From positions 23,294 through 87,293 of IMG/VR virus record IMGVR_UViG_3300028392_000050: 64,000 nucleotides of DNA; one strand, written 5' to 3'. Made by a program: the position numbers and the translations under genes. This document shows, one piece after another, positions 29,186 through 38,668 of the stretch. The stretch is from a virus. Positions within the stretch are counted from its first letter, which is position 1; every line of letters begins with the position of its first letter. The notes beneath the pieces are model-generated. The model was not told the origin of the DNA. It was given only the letters and a program-made list of their open reading frames with translations, and ran no database searches.

Positions 29186-29455
29186 ATGGATACCAGTCAA
29201 ATTATTGCGTCAATCTCTGGCCTCTGTGCGGCTCTTAGCCTAATTGGCTTTATAGTTGCCCGATTAATTAAAGGCCACACTAGCGAAATAGTAAATACTC
29301 TTGTAAGAGACTATTTGTCAGAACTTAAGCCAAATCACGGCTCATCTCTTAAAGATGACGTTTTATCTATTAAAAAAGACATCACAGACCTTAAAGTAGA
29401 CATTGCTACTCTAGAAGGAAAGTTTGACCAGCATATCACGGAGAACTTTAACTAA
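29186..29455 (+). CDS. Membrane protein with coiled coil (possible lysis or holin-like)
   Basis: 89 residues: one membrane helix at residues 5-28 (IASISGLCAALSLIGFIVA), then a charged region and a heptad-like coiled coil (SIKKDITDLKVDIATLEGKF). Such single-span coiled-coil proteins are common next to phage lysis genes, but no endolysin gene is seen nearby, so a lysis role is only a possibility. Confidence 0.72.
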   Translation: MDTSQIIASISGLCAALSLIGFIVARLIKGHTSEIVNTLVRDYLSELKPNHGSSLKDDVLSIKKDITDLKVDIATLEGKFDQHITENFN

Positions 29456-29505
29456 ATCTGTTATTATTAATTAATACACTATAAGAAGAAACTTATTACG
29501 GTCAA

Positions 29506-29721
29506 ATGAAGATAATTAAAACACAGGCTTATCAAGCCCACCCAGTACCTAGTCATGTGTACTATCCTCCGGAAGACCCACTAGAGCCAGACATTACAGC
29601 TCAACCTGAACAGGCGATGGATGATGAAGAGCCGGACTATGAAGAGCGCATATTTAGATGCAAGCATTGCCTTGACCTTGTTCTTGAATTTGATATAGAA
29701 GACCACGAGTGTGATAACTAA
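29506..29721 (+). CDS. Small zinc-finger protein
   Basis: 71 residues, acidic, ending FRCKHCLDLVLEF then DIEDHECDN: CxxC followed by HxC about 16 residues later, a C2HC zinc finger. Sits behind ATACACTATAAG (29474-29485), a -10-like box also found at 33230. Overlaps the next gene by one base. Confidence 0.78.
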   Translation: MKIIKTQAYQAHPVPSHVYYPPEDPLEPDITAQPEQAMDDEEPDYEERIFRCKHCLDLVLEFDIEDHECDN

Positions 29722-30143
29722 TGGGTGACCGCGAAAATACTAGCTATTGGTTAGACGTTTTACTGCAAGGCTCTCAAGACGGGGCGTCTGCTCCAGAAGA
29801 TGAAAACTTTGAAATCGATGAGCCTGCGGCATCCATGCCCAATATGCTTCCTACTATTTCCACAAATCCTAAAAGACCCAGAACAGTAAAAGCTGGTTTT
29901 GACTACACTACATTTAAAATGATAGTAGTATTTAGAGACGGAACTTGGTGGCAATATAATGGAGTTCCAGTTCAGATTTGGGAAGGTTTTAAAGCAGCAG
30001 CGTCTAAGGGAAAGTACTTGACTTCTTCTGGCCTAGACTCTTGGCCAGACATGGGTCCCGCTGACATGGCTGCATTATCCAAGGCCCAAAGAACACAGAT
30101 AAACGATATGAAGGGTTATTTAGATAACATCTATAAAGGATAA
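29721..30143 (+). CDS. KTSC-domain-like protein
   Basis: 140 residues. Residues 54-105 read AGFDYTTFKMIVVFRDGTWW, then QYNGVPVQIWEGFKAAASKG. This resembles the KTSC domain, a short beta-rich fold found at the end of some lysyl-tRNA synthetases and alone in phages (typical: L.V.F..G..Y.Y..VP...Y..F..A.S.G.Y). Role in phages unknown. Acidic N-terminal extension. Confidence 0.7.
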   Translation: MGDRENTSYWLDVLLQGSQDGASAPEDENFEIDEPAASMPNMLPTISTNPKRPRTVKAGFDYTTFKMIVVFRDGTWWQYNGVPVQIWEGFKAAASKGKYLTSSGLDSWPDMGPADMAALSKAQRTQINDMKGYLDNIYKG

Positions 30144-30148
30144 ATAAT

Positions 30149-30403
30149 ATGAAATCAGTTGGTCCACTATACATTGACACTATTAAACTAAAACACCCAG
30201 TATTCCCAATGTTTGAATGGGGCTGGAGCCAGGAAACTGAACACCCATTTAGAGCTAGCAAGGTTTGCCTAGTATTCTGGGTTCCTTTTGCCCCTAGGGG
30301 ATATGCCATCGGCCTTTGGGGTAACCCAATCGATGAAGACGAAGCCCTTAATAAAGTCTTTAAAGTTAGGAAAACCGAAGCTAAGGAGATTAGAGAATGG
30401 TAA
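30149..30403 (+). CDS. Hypothetical protein
   Basis: 84 residues, rich in aromatic residues and Pro (MFEWGWSQETEHPF, VFWVPFAPRGYAIGLWG), predicted beta. Overlaps the next gene by seven bases. Confidence 0.7.
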   Translation: MKSVGPLYIDTIKLKHPVFPMFEWGWSQETEHPFRASKVCLVFWVPFAPRGYAIGLWGNPIDEDEALNKVFKVRKTEAKEIREW

Positions 30404-30642
30404 AGCTTTTTAAAAAGAAGCGTTGGGACAAGCCTTTTTCTGAAAAGATATCCCGCAGAGTTAAGCGCATATCTACCCCTGACCTGAGTGTGTGGGCAGA
30501 CCAATCTATTTATGAATTAGGTAGGTTGCTTAACATTTACCAGCGCATTCGTACTCCAGAGGCGCTTAGAGAAGTGCTTTTAGGTGCTGAGGCACTTCAT
30601 GCTGTAATTGATGAATTAGATAAAAGAACAAACGAAAACTAA
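30397..30642 (+). CDS. Hypothetical basic helical protein
   Basis: 81 residues, starting MVKLFKKKRWDKPFSEK, mostly helical after residue 25. It precedes the terminase gene and might be a small terminase-associated protein, but it has no sign of the usual small-terminase fold. Confidence 0.65.
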   Translation: MVKLFKKKRWDKPFSEKISRRVKRISTPDLSVWADQSIYELGRLLNIYQRIRTPEALREVLLGAEALHAVIDELDKRTNEN

Positions 30643-30708
30643 CCTAGTTAATTATTTTTTTATGTTATCATTAATAAGCCAACCTTCCTTCTCTCCCGTG
30701 TGGCACTT

Positions 30709-30741
30709 AGTAACCCTGAGTCTTATCGGCTCAGGGTTACT
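30709..30741 (+). terminator. Hairpin just upstream of the terminase gene
   Basis: Perfect 12-base stem AGTAACCCTGAG / CTCAGGGTTACT, loop TCTTATCGG, then TTACTATT. Either a weak terminator or an mRNA processing site. It shows that the terminase reading frame does not begin at the GTG at 30700. Confidence 0.72.
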
Positions 30742-30759
30742 TTACTATTAAGGCATAAT

Positions 30760-32337
30760 ATGAGTGAATATGACGATTTTGAAGAAGTAGATGAAGAACT
30801 CGAAGAACAACTAGAGGTCTACGAAGAGCTGTATGATGACGGCCTGGATGAACTGTCGCGTGAGTTTGTTGACCAACTAATTGATAAGATTATGATATTT
30901 ATGACTGCCTTAGTCGGTCACCCACTACGCGTTTATCAAGAGCCTTTAGCCAGACGTATTATCGAGTCTGTTGTAATTAACGAAGGTGAAGAAATTACCG
31001 CTCTGGCTTCTCGTCAGTCAGGTAAGTCTGAGACCGTGGCGGATACCGTAGCGGCGTTGATGGTTATCTTGCCACGACTTGCCAAGATGTACCCTGACCT
31101 ACTAGGTCGCTTTAAAGACGGCCTGTGGGTAGGTTTGTTTGCCCCTGTTGAAGGCCAGGCTGAAACCCTGTTCTCCCGTGTTATTTCACGACTTACCAGT
31201 GAGCACGCGTTGGCAGTCCTTGAAGACCCAGAGATTGATGATGAGGCTAAGAAAGTCGCTGGTGTGACTAAGCAAGTTAAACTTCTTAAGTCTAACTCCT
31301 CAGTTATGATGATGACAGCTAACCCTAGAGCAAAGATTGAGTCTAAGACCTTCCACCTTATCGTTATTGATGAGTGCCAAGAGGCAGATGACTTTATTGT
31401 GGCTAAGTCAATTGGTCCTATGCTAGCGTCTACTAACGGTACTATGGTAAAAACTGGTACCCCTACCACTCACAAAAACAATTTCTATCGCGCTATTCAA
31501 CTTAACAAACGCCGCGCTACTGGCCGTGGTGGTAAGCAAAATCACTTCCAATGGGACTGGCGTGACGTAGCCAGAGCTAGCGAGGACTATGGAAAGTTTG
31601 TCCGTAAAGAGATGCTTCGTATTGGCGAGGACTCTGATGAGTTCCAGATGGCTTACAACTGTAAGTGGCTTCTAGAACGCGGTATGTTCGTTACTTCAGG
31701 CGTTATGGATGAGCTTGGTGATACTTCTCAGAAGACCGTAGAAGCTTGGCACCGTACCCCTGTAGTTGTAGGTATTGACCCTGCCCGTAAAATGGACTCC
31801 ACAGTAGTCACCGTGGTTTGGGTAGACTGGGATAGACCTGATGAATTTGGGTATTTTGACCATCGCGTGCTTAACTGGCTAGAGATTCAGGGAGATGACT
31901 GGGAAGACCAGTATTTCCAAATCGTTAACTTCCTTGAGAATTACGACATTTTGTATGTAGGTGTAGACGCCAATGGTGTAGGAGATGCTGTAGCCCAGCG
32001 TCTTCGTCTTTTGCTTCCTAGAGCAGAAGTTATCTCTGTCGGAAGTAGCCAGCAAGAACAGTCTAAGCGTTGGAAGCACTTAAAGACATTGATTGAACGC
32101 CGTCTTATTGGTTGGCCAGCGCACGCTAAGACTCGCGGACTTCGTAGATGGAAGCGTTTTTACCAGCAAATGACTGACCTTGAGGTTAAGTTCCAAGGCC
32201 CTAACTTCCTTGCCCATGCCCCTGAAGAAGCCCATGCCCATGATGACTTTGCCGACAGTCTAGCCATTGCTTGTAGTTTAACTATGGATTTGACTATGCC
32301 GAACGTAGAAGTAAGTTCTTCGCCTTTTTACAGATAA
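30760..32337 (+). CDS. terL: Terminase large subunit
   Basis: 525 residues from ATG 30760 (MSEYDDFEEVDEE), preceded by AAGG; the GTG at 30700 would lie before the hairpin. The packaging ATPase has Walker A ASRQSGKS (residues 83-90) and Walker B LIVIDECQEA (about 200-209). The nuclease part has VVGIDPARKMDST, GVDANGVGDAV and the final HDDFADSLAIA, giving the conserved acidic residues of the RNase H-like fold. It cuts and packages DNA at the portal. The highly acidic N-terminus is unusual. Confidence 0.95.
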   Translation: MSEYDDFEEVDEELEEQLEVYEELYDDGLDELSREFVDQLIDKIMIFMTALVGHPLRVYQEPLARRIIESVVINEGEEITALASRQSGKSETVADTVAALMVILPRLAKMYPDLLGRFKDGLWVGLFAPVEGQAETLFSRVISRLTSEHALAVLEDPEIDDEAKKVAGVTKQVKLLKSNSSVMMMTANPRAKIESKTFHLIVIDECQEADDFIVAKSIGPMLASTNGTMVKTGTPTTHKNNFYRAIQLNKRRATGRGGKQNHFQWDWRDVARASEDYGKFVRKEMLRIGEDSDEFQMAYNCKWLLERGMFVTSGVMDELGDTSQKTVEAWHRTPVVVGIDPARKMDSTVVTVVWVDWDRPDEFGYFDHRVLNWLEIQGDDWEDQYFQIVNFLENYDILYVGVDANGVGDAVAQRLRLLLPRAEVISVGSSQQEQSKRWKHLKTLIERRLIGWPAHAKTRGLRRWKRFYQQMTDLEVKFQGPNFLAHAPEEAHAHDDFADSLAIACSLTMDLTMPNVEVSSSPFYR

Positions 32338-32415
32338 TTTGTGTTTATCCTGCAAAAATACTGTTTTAGTATAAAACTTGTATAGAGGCCTCAACCTTTT
32401 TATTAGGAGATATTA

Positions 32416-32814
32416 ATGTCACTTGCACCAGACCCACAGTTCCCAGAGCGTGCCCCACTAACTTACGACCGTAAGATGGCTGCAGCAGCTCCTGGCCAGC
32501 GCGGACCACTTCGTTTTGAAGAAGGTATCGCAACCGATACAGACGTTCCAGACCAGTTCATTCTTGGTGCACAGCAGGGTTACACCCCAGCTGCTGGTCG
32601 TCCAAACCGCAACGCCCCTGTCCACACCAAGACTGCTGAAGAAACCATGAGCGAACGCGCTCACGTTGGTTCAGCTGCATGGGTGGAGTCACAGGACTAC
32701 CTAAGCGAGTTCTCAGGCGCAGCCTTTGAGGACCACGGTTCAAACGTATACGAAGAGGTTATTCGTAACGGTTCACGCCAGCAGCACCCGAACCCAGCTC
32801 AGGTTCAGGACTAG
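32416..32814 (+). CDS. Hypothetical protein, likely virion-associated
   Basis: 132 residues, Ala/Pro/Gln-rich, no Cys, mostly polar. Placed between terminase and portal and followed by a terminator-like hairpin. Codon use is that of the highly expressed virion genes. Function unknown. Confidence 0.7.
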   Translation: MSLAPDPQFPERAPLTYDRKMAAAAPGQRGPLRFEEGIATDTDVPDQFILGAQQGYTPAAGRPNRNAPVHTKTAEETMSERAHVGSAAWVESQDYLSEFSGAAFEDHGSNVYEEVIRNGSRQQHPNPAQVQD

Positions 32815-32824
32815 GTTCTAGCGT

Positions 32825-32860
32825 TTAACCCCGTCTGCCCTAATAGGTGGGCGGGGTTAA
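32825..32860 (+). terminator. Hairpin between 32814 and 32883
   Basis: Outer stem TTAACCCCG / CGGGGTTAA with a partly paired 18-base interior. Followed by GCTTCTTAT; possible weak terminator. Confidence 0.65.
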
Positions 32861-32882
32861 GCTTCTTATAAGGCGGTGAATT

Positions 32883-33200
32883 ATGGCTCTCGTTAAGGGT
32901 CAAGAAGTAAAAGAGACGCCCCAACAATACCCTGCAAACCCGCGTCTTTGGAACCTGATTACTACCCAGGCAAAAACTCGTTTTGCTAAATATCCTTCTC
33001 CAGCTGCTGCTCACTGGGTGCACACCAAGTACATACAACTTGGCGGACAATTTGTGGATACCCAAAAAGAAGTAGACCCACGTATGCGTGACCGCGCTCA
33101 AGAAGCTATGGATAAAAAAGAAGAGCAACAGAAAAACTCTATCCAAAAAGACGTAAATAAGAAAGTAACTAAAAAAGTTACTAAACCAATTGCTAAATAG
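32883..33200 (+). CDS. Hypothetical basic protein
   Basis: 105 residues. The first 70 are compact and aromatic (LWNLITTQAKTRFAKYPSPAAAHWVHTKYI). The last 30 are a Lys-rich tail (KKVTKKVTKPIAK). Virion-associated by position. Confidence 0.7.
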   Translation: MALVKGQEVKETPQQYPANPRLWNLITTQAKTRFAKYPSPAAAHWVHTKYIQLGGQFVDTQKEVDPRMRDRAQEAMDKKEEQQKNSIQKDVNKKVTKKVTKPIAK

Positions 33201-33273
33201 TAAAGCCTAAAAAACACACGAACTTTGCGATACACTATAATTACTATTAAACTTACTGAAGGCGCTTTGTAGC

Positions 33274-34995
33274 ATGTCGATTGATTTTTCCCCACCGTCA
33301 TATAGAGCCGCATCGTCTGACCTTACCATCAGCATTTCCCCTCTGGGCCTTGTAGAACTTGCTGATGAAGAATTTGAGGTTCACGGTCCTCGCCTAAACC
33401 GTTACAGCCTTAACTGGGCTATGTACCTAGGTCACCACACATCTTTCCGCCGCCAAGCTGGTGAACCTTCTATTATCCTGAACTATTACCGCGCTTTTAC
33501 TGATTTTATTATTAACTTCACATTTAGCAAGGGTGTCCAGTTCCGTAGCGTTAAGGCCACAGAAGCTATCGTTCCTTCACTTCTAGAGCGTGTTTGGGAA
33601 GTAGACAATAATAAGGCTACTGTGCTTTGGGAAATTGGTCAGCAAGGCGGTGTATCTGGTGACTGCTTTATCAAGGTGGCTTATGAAGAAGCTTACACAG
33701 ATTCTGTAGGCGGTATCCACCCAGGCCGTGTTCGTATCCTACCTCTTAACTCTTCTTTTGCTTTCCCAGAGTTTCACCCTCACGACCGTGAGCGACTAGT
33801 CAGATTTAAGCTAAAGTACCGTTTCTGGGGAACATCTCTAGAAGGTACTCGTCAGGTATACACTTACACTGAGATTCTTACCGAAGACACTATTGAAGAG
33901 TACATCAACGATGAAATGATTGACTCTCGCCCAAACCCTCTAGGTATTATTCCAGTTATTCACATTGCTAACGTTCGCGTATCAGGTTCTCCTTGGGGTC
34001 TATCTGACTGTAATGAAATGATTAGCATTAACCGTGTCTATAACGAAACTGCTACAGACATTGCAGATATCATTAACTATCACGCTGCTCCTGTTACCGT
34101 AATTATTGGTGCTAAGGCTAGCCAGCTAGAAAAGGGTGCTAACAAGGTTTGGGGTGGTCTGCCAAAGGACGCTCGTGTTGAAAACCTTGAAGGTGGAGGC
34201 CAGGGTCTAAAGGGCGCTATGGACTTTATGGCACAGCTAAAGAAGTCAATGCACGAAATGACCGGTGTGCCTGAGTCTGCTCTAGGTCAGGCTATGCCTG
34301 TTTCTAACACTTCCGGTGTTGCACTTTCTATCATGTTCCAGCCTTTGATGAACCGCTACCACCAGAAGATTGTGCAGTACGCGCATGGTATTGAGCGTGT
34401 AAATGAACTAGTACTTCGCACCCTTGCACTAAAAGAACCAGAGACATTTACTCTTAACCTAGACGTAGACACCATGCCAAAGCCTGAGCAGTTGGTTCAA
34501 CTTGACCCTAACGACCCAGAGACTTACAGAACATACGCACACTTCCCTCCACCACTTCCTCTAGACAAGCTAATTATTTTGAACGAAGTTCAATCATTGC
34601 TATCACTTGGTCTACAGTCTAAAGCTGGTGCTTTGCGTGACCTTGGTGAAGAGTTCCCTGAGTCTAAGCTTCAGGAAATTCGTAAAGAACTTATTGACGA
34701 TGCAGTTGCTGATGGTGCCCTACGCCTTGTTCAAACTGAAGTTGACCAAGAAATCGCATCACTTACAGGCCAGATGGCTCCGGCTGACGGCACAACTGCT
34801 GGTGGCGGGGCTACTCCAGGTGCTGCTGCTCCTGGCCCTATGGCAGGTGGACCAGCGGCTGCTGGACCAGCCCTTGACCCAGAAACTCTTGATAATTTGA
34901 GCATGGGTGAGTCTGAACTTAGAACTCGCCTAGTGACAGAAGCTTATGGAAGTCGTCTTCCACAAAGACAAGTTCCACAAGATTATACAAAATAA
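33274..34995 (+). CDS. Portal protein
   Basis: 573 residues. It lies between terminase and scaffold/capsid, the usual order. The sequence has features of SPP1 gp6-type portals: a long N-terminal alpha/beta part, a DWLNYYHAAPVTVIIGAK-like crown/stem region (here around residues 258-290), a long helix, and GVPESALGQAMPVSNTSGVAL. The C-terminus is Gly/Ala/Pro-rich, as often in portals. A -10-like box (ATACACTATAAT, 33230-33241) lies upstream. Dodecameric channel for DNA and docking site for the terminase. Confidence 0.88.
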   Translation: MSIDFSPPSYRAASSDLTISISPLGLVELADEEFEVHGPRLNRYSLNWAMYLGHHTSFRRQAGEPSIILNYYRAFTDFIINFTFSKGVQFRSVKATEAIVPSLLERVWEVDNNKATVLWEIGQQGGVSGDCFIKVAYEEAYTDSVGGIHPGRVRILPLNSSFAFPEFHPHDRERLVRFKLKYRFWGTSLEGTRQVYTYTEILTEDTIEEYINDEMIDSRPNPLGIIPVIHIANVRVSGSPWGLSDCNEMISINRVYNETATDIADIINYHAAPVTVIIGAKASQLEKGANKVWGGLPKDARVENLEGGGQGLKGAMDFMAQLKKSMHEMTGVPESALGQAMPVSNTSGVALSIMFQPLMNRYHQKIVQYAHGIERVNELVLRTLALKEPETFTLNLDVDTMPKPEQLVQLDPNDPETYRTYAHFPPPLPLDKLIILNEVQSLLSLGLQSKAGALRDLGEEFPESKLQEIRKELIDDAVADGALRLVQTEVDQEIASLTGQMAPADGTTAGGGATPGAAAPGPMAGGPAAAGPALDPETLDNLSMGESELRTRLVTEAYGSRLPQRQVPQDYTK

Positions 34996-35122
34996 TTTAT
35001 ATTTAGCAACAAAAACGCTGTAGAAAGCGTAAAACTTAATATTGAAAACATAACGTGCGGCTATATGTGCTACGTGTCGAAAGACACATTCGGAAAACGC
35101 CCTAGAGAAATTAAGGATATAC

Positions 35123-35926
35123 ATGAGTACAACAGATTCACAACCAAATGCCGAAGCTTTTGAAGCTGAAGCAGGAGTAGTTCCAACAGTAGCAACGCCT
35201 GACGCTGATGCGTCAATTGCTACATCGGTATCTTCAACTGATGCGCCAGCTACAAACACCAAGTTCTATACGGACGAGGATTTGTCTAAGGTACGCACCC
35301 AGGAAAAAGATAAGCTTTACCCACAGATTGACGCACTAAAGTCTGAACTTGCAGAGATTAAACGTCAACGTGAAGAAGAACTTGCAGCAAAACGTGCGGA
35401 AGAAGACGCCAGAGCCGCTGAAGAGCGAGCAAAGGCAGAAGCTGATATGGACGTTCGTGACCTTCTAAAGCAGAAGGAAAACGAATGGCAGGAGCAATTG
35501 GAGCGTGAGCGTCAAGAACGCGAACGCGCATTTGCTGAGTTGGACCGTGAAAGGCAGTACTCAGAACTTACCAGTTACAGGCAGCAATTGCTTGAATCTG
35601 AGCGGGACAATATTATTCCCGAACTATTGGACCTTGTATCGGGTAACACCCCGGAAGAGGTTAGTGCGAGTATCGAAGGCTTGAAAGAGCGTTCCGCTCG
35701 TATCCTTGATTCGGCACAGGCAGCGATGCAGAATGCCCGCAAGGAAATGACGGGTAGTCGGGTAACCGCGCCACCCACCGGACCATTGGATATCAATTCG
35801 GAACAACGTACGCTTACGGCTCAAGAAATTGCAGCCATGCCGATGAACGAATATGCACAATATCGTCAGCGTCTATTGAGTGATAAAGCTCGTGGACGAG
35901 GACAGGGTTTGTTCGGGAACCCATAA
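35123..35926 (+). CDS. Scaffold-like protein
   Basis: 267 residues between portal and major capsid genes. Residues about 45-160 are a long charged coiled coil (EKDKLYPQIDALKSELAEIKR onward), typical of phage scaffolding proteins that guide capsid assembly. The C-terminus (MNEYAQYRQRLLSDKARGRGQGLF) is basic, as in capsid-binding ends. No protease gene is seen near, so the scaffold may leave without cleavage. Confidence 0.8.
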   Translation: MSTTDSQPNAEAFEAEAGVVPTVATPDADASIATSVSSTDAPATNTKFYTDEDLSKVRTQEKDKLYPQIDALKSELAEIKRQREEELAAKRAEEDARAAEERAKAEADMDVRDLLKQKENEWQEQLERERQERERAFAELDRERQYSELTSYRQQLLESERDNIIPELLDLVSGNTPEEVSASIEGLKERSARILDSAQAAMQNARKEMTGSRVTAPPTGPLDINSEQRTLTAQEIAAMPMNEYAQYRQRLLSDKARGRGQGLFGNP

Positions 35927-35963
35927 AACTAATAACGTCAATTTAATTTAGGAGCCCACACAA

Positions 35964-37052
35964 ATGGCATCAGGTATTACGGGAACCGGCAATCTAGCTG
36001 CCGCCCCAACCTCGTACTCAGGTACAAACACCCAGCTAACTCAGGCGATTCAGCAAATCTGGTCAAAGGAAATCCTTTTCCAGGCTATGCCAATCCTTCG
36101 CTTTGAGCAGTTCGCAGTTAAGAAGACAGAACTTGGTGTTGCACCGGGTCTTCAGATTAACTTCTTGCGTTACAACAACCTAGGCTTCGCTTCAGCGCTA
36201 GTCGAAGGTGTACGTATGCAGACCAACGCTCTGACTGCACAGCAGTTCTCAATCACCGTTTCAGAGCACGGATACGCACTTGCAGTTTCAGAGCTATTGC
36301 TAAACGCATCTTTCGATGACGTTATGGCTTCAGCTTCTCGTCTGCTAGGCCGTAACATGGCTCTTTACCTAGACAAGCTAAGCCGCGACACCCTATACGG
36401 TGCGACTTCTCAAATCTGGGGTGAAGACCGTACCAACCTAACCGCTATCACTAACGGAACTGGTAACTTCAACCAGTACGGATACGGTACAAATGGTACA
36501 AGCAACGCCTCAATGACTGGTAACTACTTCTTGAGCCCACGTACTGTTAAGGACGCGGTAGAGAACCTAGCGACTAAGAACATTCCAAGGCTTGGCGAGA
36601 CCTATGTTGCATTCGTTCACCCTCACCAGTCACGTCGTCTACGCGACACTGCTGAGTTCATCGAAGTAACTAAGTACGCTGCTCCAGGTAACTTCATGCT
36701 AGGTGAAATCGGTCGTCTATACGACACCGTATTCATCGAGACCACTCAGGTCCGTAAGGTTACTAACGGTGCAGGTACCGGTTGGTCTGCAGACACTGCA
36801 GTATCTAACCCAACCCCAGCTGCTGGTGGAGGCTACGTAAGCCCTGCTGAGTGGACTGGTAACGGTAACGCAGACCGCTACGACGCTATCTTCATCGGAG
36901 ATAACGCATTCGGTCACGCTATTTCACTTCCAGTTGAGCTACGTGATGGTGGTATTCTAGACTTCGGTCGTGAACACGCACTAGCATGGTACTCAATCTT
37001 TGGTCTAGGTCTAATCACTGACCAGGCTGTGATTGTAGCTTCAACCAACTAA
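35964..37052 (+). CDS. Major capsid protein (HK97-fold, N4 gp56-like family)
   Basis: 362 residues. Starts MASGITGTGNLAAAP, preceded by TTTAGGAG. The pattern fits the N4-gp56-type family: KEILFQAMPILRFEQFAVKK near 37, LYLDKLSRDTLYG near 132, and YVAFVHPHQSRRLRD near 213. Rich Gly/Asn loops. Codon use is highly biased (strong expression), and a strong terminator follows directly. Forms the icosahedral shell. Confidence 0.88.
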   Translation: MASGITGTGNLAAAPTSYSGTNTQLTQAIQQIWSKEILFQAMPILRFEQFAVKKTELGVAPGLQINFLRYNNLGFASALVEGVRMQTNALTAQQFSITVSEHGYALAVSELLLNASFDDVMASASRLLGRNMALYLDKLSRDTLYGATSQIWGEDRTNLTAITNGTGNFNQYGYGTNGTSNASMTGNYFLSPRTVKDAVENLATKNIPRLGETYVAFVHPHQSRRLRDTAEFIEVTKYAAPGNFMLGEIGRLYDTVFIETTQVRKVTNGAGTGWSADTAVSNPTPAAGGGYVSPAEWTGNGNADRYDAIFIGDNAFGHAISLPVELRDGGILDFGREHALAWYSIFGLGLITDQAVIVASTN

Positions 37053-37060
37053 TTGTGTTA

Positions 37061-37086
37061 GGGGGGTCAGAAATGGCCCCCCTTTT
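37061..37086 (+). terminator. Terminator after the major capsid gene
   Basis: Six G and six C arms around TCAGAAATGG, then TTTT. Confidence 0.88.
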
Positions 37087-37128
37087 ACAACCCCTGCAAT
37101 ACCGAGATACTAATTAGGAGAATACCCC

Positions 37129-37497
37129 GTGGCAACACAAAAGAAACCAAGCGACTTTACAGGTCGCCAACGAGATGCCCTCGTCGCACAGCAGTTAGAT
37201 GACCAGGCAGCACGCACAAGCGAGCTTGCAATGGCTACTGCTGAAGCTGCTATTAAAGCAGAAACAGAAGTAATCGACGCTACAGAGCCAAATCGTGCTC
37301 AGCCAATCGTAGTTGATGAAGTTGTTAAGAGCAAAGAACAGAACGCCACAGTAACTATCCGCGTGTCGGATACTATTGAGGGTATGACTTTCGGTGCTGG
37401 CAACTACTACAGCTTCAAGGCTGGTCAGAAGTACGAAGTTACTCCAGAAGTAGCTGCTCACCTTGAGCTAAAAGGTTATGTATCACAGAGATTCTAA
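37129..37497 (+). CDS. Hypothetical protein, probably head or neck
   Basis: 122 residues, GTG start with AGGAG upstream. N-terminal helix rich in Ala/Gln, C-terminal compact domain (about 65-122) with VTIRVSDTIEGMTFGAGNYY. Location just after the capsid gene suggests a head or connector accessory protein. Confidence 0.65.
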   Translation: MATQKKPSDFTGRQRDALVAQQLDDQAARTSELAMATAEAAIKAETEVIDATEPNRAQPIVVDEVVKSKEQNATVTIRVSDTIEGMTFGAGNYYSFKAGQKYEVTPEVAAHLELKGYVSQRF

Positions 37498-37509
37498 ACT
37501 TCTCTTTAG

Positions 37510-37542
37510 ACGGGGCAGCGGGCTTAGTGCCCGCTGTTTCGT
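37510..37542 (+). terminator. Terminator after the 37129-37497 gene
   Basis: Stem ACGGGGCAGCGGGC / GCCCGCTGTTTCGT with G-T pairs, 5-base loop, then TTT. Confidence 0.78.
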
Positions 37543-37609
37543 TTATCCAGACTTTTTGCACGTTATAAGTCATCATATAAATGACGGATTTTTCTTAGGT
37601 TAGGTTAAT

Positions 37610-38668
37610 ATGGCGACTGTTTCAGACCTTGTATCTAAGGTCCGTGTTGAGCTAAACGACCAAGCTCGTCAGTTCACCAAAGTTTTTATTGGTGATGGAG
37701 TTACTAAAGACTTTACTACTGGCTATAAGCCACTAGATACAACCACTTTGATGGTTAAAGACAACAACACCGCCCTGGCTAATCCAACTACTTATACAGT
37801 TGAGCCTATTTATGGCGTTATCCACACAGCCACTGCCCCAGCAGTTGGGCACACCCTGACTATTACCGGTAACGTATACAGATACTTTACTGATGACCAA
37901 TTAACTTACTACGTTAACACCGCAGTCTTACAGCACACAAATAACCGCACAGACGGCTATAACAGGGCTATAACTATTGACACCCTACCTGAGATTGAAT
38001 CTTATCCAGTAGTCCTCCTAGCGTCCATAGAAGCCCTCTGGGCCCTAGCTACGGATGCAGCATTCGATATTGATATTCAAGCCCCTGACGGTGTCAGCAT
38101 TCCTCGTTCTGAGCGCTTCCGTCAGCTTAGTGCAATCATTGAATCTCGCAAGGAACAGTACCGCAATCTATGTTCTGCTCTTAACATTGGTGTTTGGCGC
38201 ATTGAGATGGGAACTCTACGCAGAGTGAGCCGCACTACTAATAAGCTTGTTCCAATCTACGTTGCTCAAGAGATTGATGACTCTACTAGCCCAGAGCGCG
38301 TTTACATGCAAAACGACCTTAATGGCCGCTCAGTTATACCTAGCACAGTGCCTATCTACGATATGGTAATGCAGCAGGGTGACACTTTCTCAGTTATTCT
38401 TGATTTCCCTGACACTATGAACTTTAGCACTAATACGTTTAAGGCCCAGATTAGAACCTACCCTGGCTCACCTACACTATGGGCTACATTTACCATTGCC
38501 GTTTATGACGCTAACCTTAAGAAGCTAAAGCTAAGCCTTGATGGACCTACTACCGCTATTCTGCCAGTTCGTTGCTTCTGGGATATTCAGGCTACCTCAT
38601 CTGTTGATAACAGCGTTACTACCTATCTTCGCGGACAGGTATTTACTTACCCACAGGTGACCCAGTAA
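37610..38668 (+). CDS. Neck/adaptor-like structural protein
   Basis: 352 residues. The N-terminal 210 residues mix helices and strands (VSDLVSKVRVELNDQ, then YYVNTAVLQHTNNR, IEALWALATDAAFD) as in head-to-tail adaptors. The C-terminal 130 residues are beta-rich (DTFSVILDFPDTMNFSTN) as in some appendage proteins. Start near GGTTAGGTT. The adaptor assignment is inference from position. Confidence 0.6.
   Translation: MATVSDLVSKVRVELNDQARQFTKVFIGDGVTKDFTTGYKPLDTTTLMVKDNNTALANPTTYTVEPIYGVIHTATAPAVGHTLTITGNVYRYFTDDQLTYYVNTAVLQHTNNRTDGYNRAITIDTLPEIESYPVVLLASIEALWALATDAAFDIDIQAPDGVSIPRSERFRQLSAIIESRKEQYRNLCSALNIGVWRIEMGTLRRVSRTTNKLVPIYVAQEIDDSTSPERVYMQNDLNGRSVIPSTVPIYDMVMQQGDTFSVILDFPDTMNFSTNTFKAQIRTYPGSPTLWATFTIAVYDANLKKLKLSLDGPTTAILPVRCFWDIQATSSVDNSVTTYLRGQVFTYPQVTQ

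Noticed and set aside
30700-30759. GTG start of the terminase at 30700
   Set aside because: It lies upstream of and across a 12-bp perfect hairpin; ATG 30760 has AAGG upstream.
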